Below, in pieces: positions 62,293 to 64,000 of a DNA stretch of 64,000 bases. The position numbers were made by a program, and so were the translations under genes. The notes beneath the pieces were generated by a model, which saw only the letters and a program-made list of their open reading frames with translations, made no database searches and had not been told where the DNA came from. Origin of the DNA: Phyllobacterium sp. YR531 (lineage in GTDB: Bacteria; Pseudomonadota; Alphaproteobacteria; Rhizobiales; Rhizobiaceae); contig NZ_AKIZ01000003.1 in the NCBI RefSeq assembly GCF_000282595.1, positions 1 through 64,000 on the forward strand, in the 5' to 3' direction. Within the stretch, counting starts at the first letter, position 1. Each line of letters opens with the position of its first letter.

Positions 62293-62706
62293 TTAGTCAA
62301 CGCGCTGCCAAACGGAAGTCTTGCAAAGAAGCCCGCCAAGAATGCATCCCGACAATTCAACGTCCTTATCAGAAAACTTTGCCTTGCCTGAATAGGTTTT
62401 GCCGCTTTCGGTATCATAAAGCGAACCCGCATAGGTCGATTCACCTGTCGATTTCAAACTCACGGCCTGTATACCGACAACGGGGCGATCCCTCTTGGAA
62501 GCATCCGGATTATTGACGTCATTTACTGGCGTTTTCATCCAGATAACTGTTCCACAAAGACCCGCGCCACAATGCGCCAGTTCAACCTTCGTGCCTCCTG
62601 ACTTGTTGATATATGTCCCGACTACCTCCTGCACTTGCGCTATCGCGGCCGTCGACAATGTTGCCGCCAGAAAAAGAGGAACGCCAAGTTTTAGATAATT
62701 AGCCAA
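62293..62706 (-). CDS. DUF2147 family exported protein
   Basis: A 137-residue periplasmic protein of the DUF2147 group. I start it at the TTG at 62706 because GGAGA is ideally spaced before it and the product then begins with a clean signal peptide (MANYLKLGVPLFLAATLSTAAIA). An ATG at 62751 would add a charged leader. Family features are VVGTYINKSGGTKVELAHCGAGLCGTVIWMK and the C-terminal LSGCILGGLLCKTSVWQRV, with four cysteines. Members are small beta-barrel-like proteins of unknown function. Confidence 0.83.
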   Translation of the reverse strand: MANYLKLGVPLFLAATLSTAAIAQVQEVVGTYINKSGGTKVELAHCGAGLCGTVIWMKTPVNDVNNPDASKRDRPVVGIQAVSLKSTGESTYAGSLYDTESGKTYSGKAKFSDKDVELSGCILGGLLCKTSVWQRVD

Positions 62707-62875
62707 ATGGTTTCTCCGCAAGAATAATCCGATCGCGCATGACGCGCGCAAGAATCTGATGTGTTGTTTTGGTGCTTAAATCTGAAATTGGACAAGATTA
62801 GGGGCAAGCCGGCTATTTATCTATCTCATTAACAGACGTGCAATTTTCGCTTTCTCTCGATAGCGCTTGCGAATC

Positions 62876-62895
62876 ACATAAGTGTATGCTTATGT
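62876..62895. promoter_or_regulatory. ArsR-type operator ACATAAG-N6-CTTATGT
   Basis: A perfect 7-bp inverted repeat with a 6-base spacer, ending seven bases before the ArsR-family start. AT-rich symmetry and location fit autorepression by the adjacent ArsR protein. Confidence 0.6.
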
Positions 62896-62902
62896 ATTAG
62901 AC

Positions 62903-63217
62903 ATGAGCGAAACAGAACTATTCAGGGCACTTGCCGACCCGACGCGACGGGCCGTTTTTGAACGCCTCGCAGACGGTGAGATGAATGCCACGGAATTGCG
63001 GCAGGGTTTTGAGATGTCTCAACCCGCCATGTCGCAGCACCTGGCTGTTCTGCGCGGGGCAGGATTGATTGCAGAGCAAAAGCTTGGCCGCAATGTACTA
63101 TACAGGATCAATCCCGCCGGAGTTGCGCAAATGCATACATGGCTAAGCCGCTACAACGCATTCTGGCCGAAGCGAATCGACGAGCTGAAAAAACTTCTCA
63201 GGGAGATGGATCAATGA
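62903..63217 (+). CDS. ArsR-family transcriptional regulator
   Basis: A 104-residue winged-helix repressor: ELFRALADPTRRAVFERLADGEMNATELRQ, recognition helix MSQPAMSQHLAVLRGAGLI, and wing EQKLGRNVLYRI. It lacks the metal-binding cysteine motif, so it belongs to the non-metal group commonly paired with SRPBCC proteins. The ATG at 62903 follows the operator; an upstream ATG at 62882 falls inside it. Its stop overlaps the next start (ATGA). Confidence 0.92.
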   Translation: MSETELFRALADPTRRAVFERLADGEMNATELRQGFEMSQPAMSQHLAVLRGAGLIAEQKLGRNVLYRINPAGVAQMHTWLSRYNAFWPKRIDELKKLLREMDQ

Positions 63218-63561
63218 CACACAAAAACGATGAGCGCATCAGTTTGACATATGAACTTGATGCCTCACCAGCCAAGGTGTGGCGTGCATTGACCATTCCT
63301 GAATATGTGTCGCAATGGCTGAGCAAGCCTACCGATACAGACAATGACGAGAAGCAAAAGGAAAACACCTTTGAGCTAAGGCTCATATCAGCGGAACCGG
63401 GCACTCGCGTGCGTTACAGTATCAGGGACAATGACGCAGTAAGCACTGTCACATTTCAAATCGGTGCAAACAGCAACGGCGGCACCACCTTTCATATTGT
63501 ACATGAACATTCGATGGTTGCTGCCAACCTCAATATACCGAGGCGGCTTCTAGCCGCCTGA
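63214..63561 (+). CDS. SRPBCC/AHSA1-like protein, short
   Basis: A 115-residue START-like protein translationally coupled to ArsR. The N-terminal DASPAKVWRALTIPEYVSQWL is the AHSA1 hallmark, followed by ENTFELRLISAEPGTRVRYSI and TTFHIVHEHSM. It ends early compared with the usual 140-160 residues, lacking the C-terminal helix (normally with a WxxxLxxL pattern). The last codons form a perfect GC hairpin, so the end may be eroded or replaced. Function is unknown; pairs like this often respond to small molecules. Confidence 0.8.
   Translation: MTHKNDERISLTYELDASPAKVWRALTIPEYVSQWLSKPTDTDNDEKQKENTFELRLISAEPGTRVRYSIRDNDAVSTVTFQIGANSNGGTTFHIVHEHSMVAANLNIPRRLLAA
63541..63559 (+). terminator. GC-rich hairpin at the end of the SRPBCC gene
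   Basis: AGGCGGC (63541-63547) and GCCGCCT (63553-63559) form a perfect 7-bp stem around TTCTA, inside the last codons and touching the stop. No T-run follows, so it may slow ribosomes or RNA decay rather than terminate. clpP starts 38 bases later. Confidence 0.5.
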
Positions 63562-63597
63562 CACGACCTTCCGACATCACAAACAGGAGTTCGCCTT

Positions 63598-64000
63598 ATG
63601 CGCGACATGATGCAACTTGTCCCTATGGTAGTGGAGCAATCAAGCCGTGGAGAGCGATCCTTTGACATATATTCCCGGCTGTTACGCGAGCGCATCGTTT
63701 TTCTTAATGGCCAAGTGGAAGACGGGATGGCAGCACTAATCTGTGCACAGTTGCTGTTCCTTGAATCGGAGAGCCCCACCAAACCAATCTCCATGTATAT
63801 CAACTCCCCCGGCGGCGTCATTACCAGTGGCCTCGCCATATATGATACAATGCAATTCATCACCTGTCCGGTGGCTACACTGTGCATGGGCACAGCACGA
63901 TCCATGGGGTCGTTTCTCCTCATGGCGGGAGAACCAGGCCATCGAACCGCTCTGGCAAACTCCAGCCTTCATGTGCACCAACCGCTTGGCGGCTTCCAAG
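63598..64000 (+). CDS. clpP: ATP-dependent Clp protease proteolytic subunit ClpP, partial at window end
   Basis: The first 134 residues of a ClpP-family serine protease; the frame is open at the window edge. It starts at the ATG at 63598 with AGGAG eight bases before. The family core is clear: [42 protein letters not shown], and catalytic Ser102 and His127 in the positions expected. The residue before the catalytic Ser is Arg (GTARSMGS), where most ClpP have Ala (GQAASMG). A rhizobial genome usually has several clpP genes; this looks like an accessory paralogue, not the tig-clpP-clpX-lon copy, since its neighbours differ. Confidence 0.92.
   Translation, partial: MRDMMQLVPMVVEQSSRGERSFDIYSRLLRERIVFLNGQVEDGMAALICAQLLFLESESPTKPISMYINSPGGVITSGLAIYDTMQFITCPVATLCMGTARSMGSFLLMAGEPGHRTALANSSLHVHQPLGGFQ

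Noticed and set aside
1-64000. tRNA, rRNA, CRISPR arrays, phage genes or transposases
   Set aside because: None was recognised while reading the window; the only mobile-looking DNA is the pair of 276-bp elements.

Overview
The window reads as part of a second chromosome or very large repABC replicon of a Rhizobiales alphaproteobacterium close to Brucella/Ochrobactrum/Phyllobacterium. The evidence is the rhizobial flagellar order motA-fliM-fliN-fliG-flhB followed by a close relative of Brucella VjbR (including Asp82), a complete repABC cassette, a rhizobial-type urtABCDE/ureDAJBCEFG block, and the many ATGA/TGATG gene overlaps. Base composition looks moderate by eye; it was not computed.

Layout. 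(1) 0.1-5.4 kb: flagellar switch and export genes, with two small conserved unknowns. (2) 5.4-6.2 kb: VjbR-like quorum-sensing regulator. (3) 6.4-33 kb: an accessory-looking island. It holds three cyclase-fold proteins (a DUF3095 protein, a soluble class III cyclase with altered base-recognition residues, and a CyaC-like haem/2Fe-2S membrane cyclase), a stand-alone cyclic-nucleotide-binding protein, a metallophosphoesterase and an MBL-fold hydrolase. These are mixed with glycan genes: UDP-sugar dehydrogenase, polysaccharide lyase, three clustered glycosyltransferases, a fourth glycosyltransferase with a polysaccharide deacetylase, and an FkbM methyltransferase. A complete oligopeptide-type importer and a 904-residue ABC exporter-like protein that has lost every ATPase motif are also here. 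Two inverted 276-bp palindromic elements bracket the MBL gene. (4) 33-37 kb: repABC with a predicted antisense RNA between repB and repC. (5) 37-44.6 kb: a sugar ABC importer, a LacI regulator with two matching operators, and a GH38-like DUF5054 enzyme. (6) 44.6-56.3 kb: urease and high-affinity urea uptake, all on the minus strand. (7) 56.5-60.8 kb: a hybrid histidine kinase with an NCS1-permease-like sensor, plus a LuxR-type response regulator, divergent from the urea genes. (8) 60.8-64 kb: twin perfect palindromes, a secreted triple-repeat protein, a DUF2147 protein, an ArsR/SRPBCC pair and the start of a clpP.

How the parts may work together (inference). The island at 6.4-33 kb could be a cyclic-nucleotide-controlled surface-glycan system, with cyclases making the signal, hydrolases removing it, and the cNMP-binding protein acting on the pseudo-ABC protein encoded just before it. 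The urea block looks like a self-contained sense-import-hydrolyse unit.
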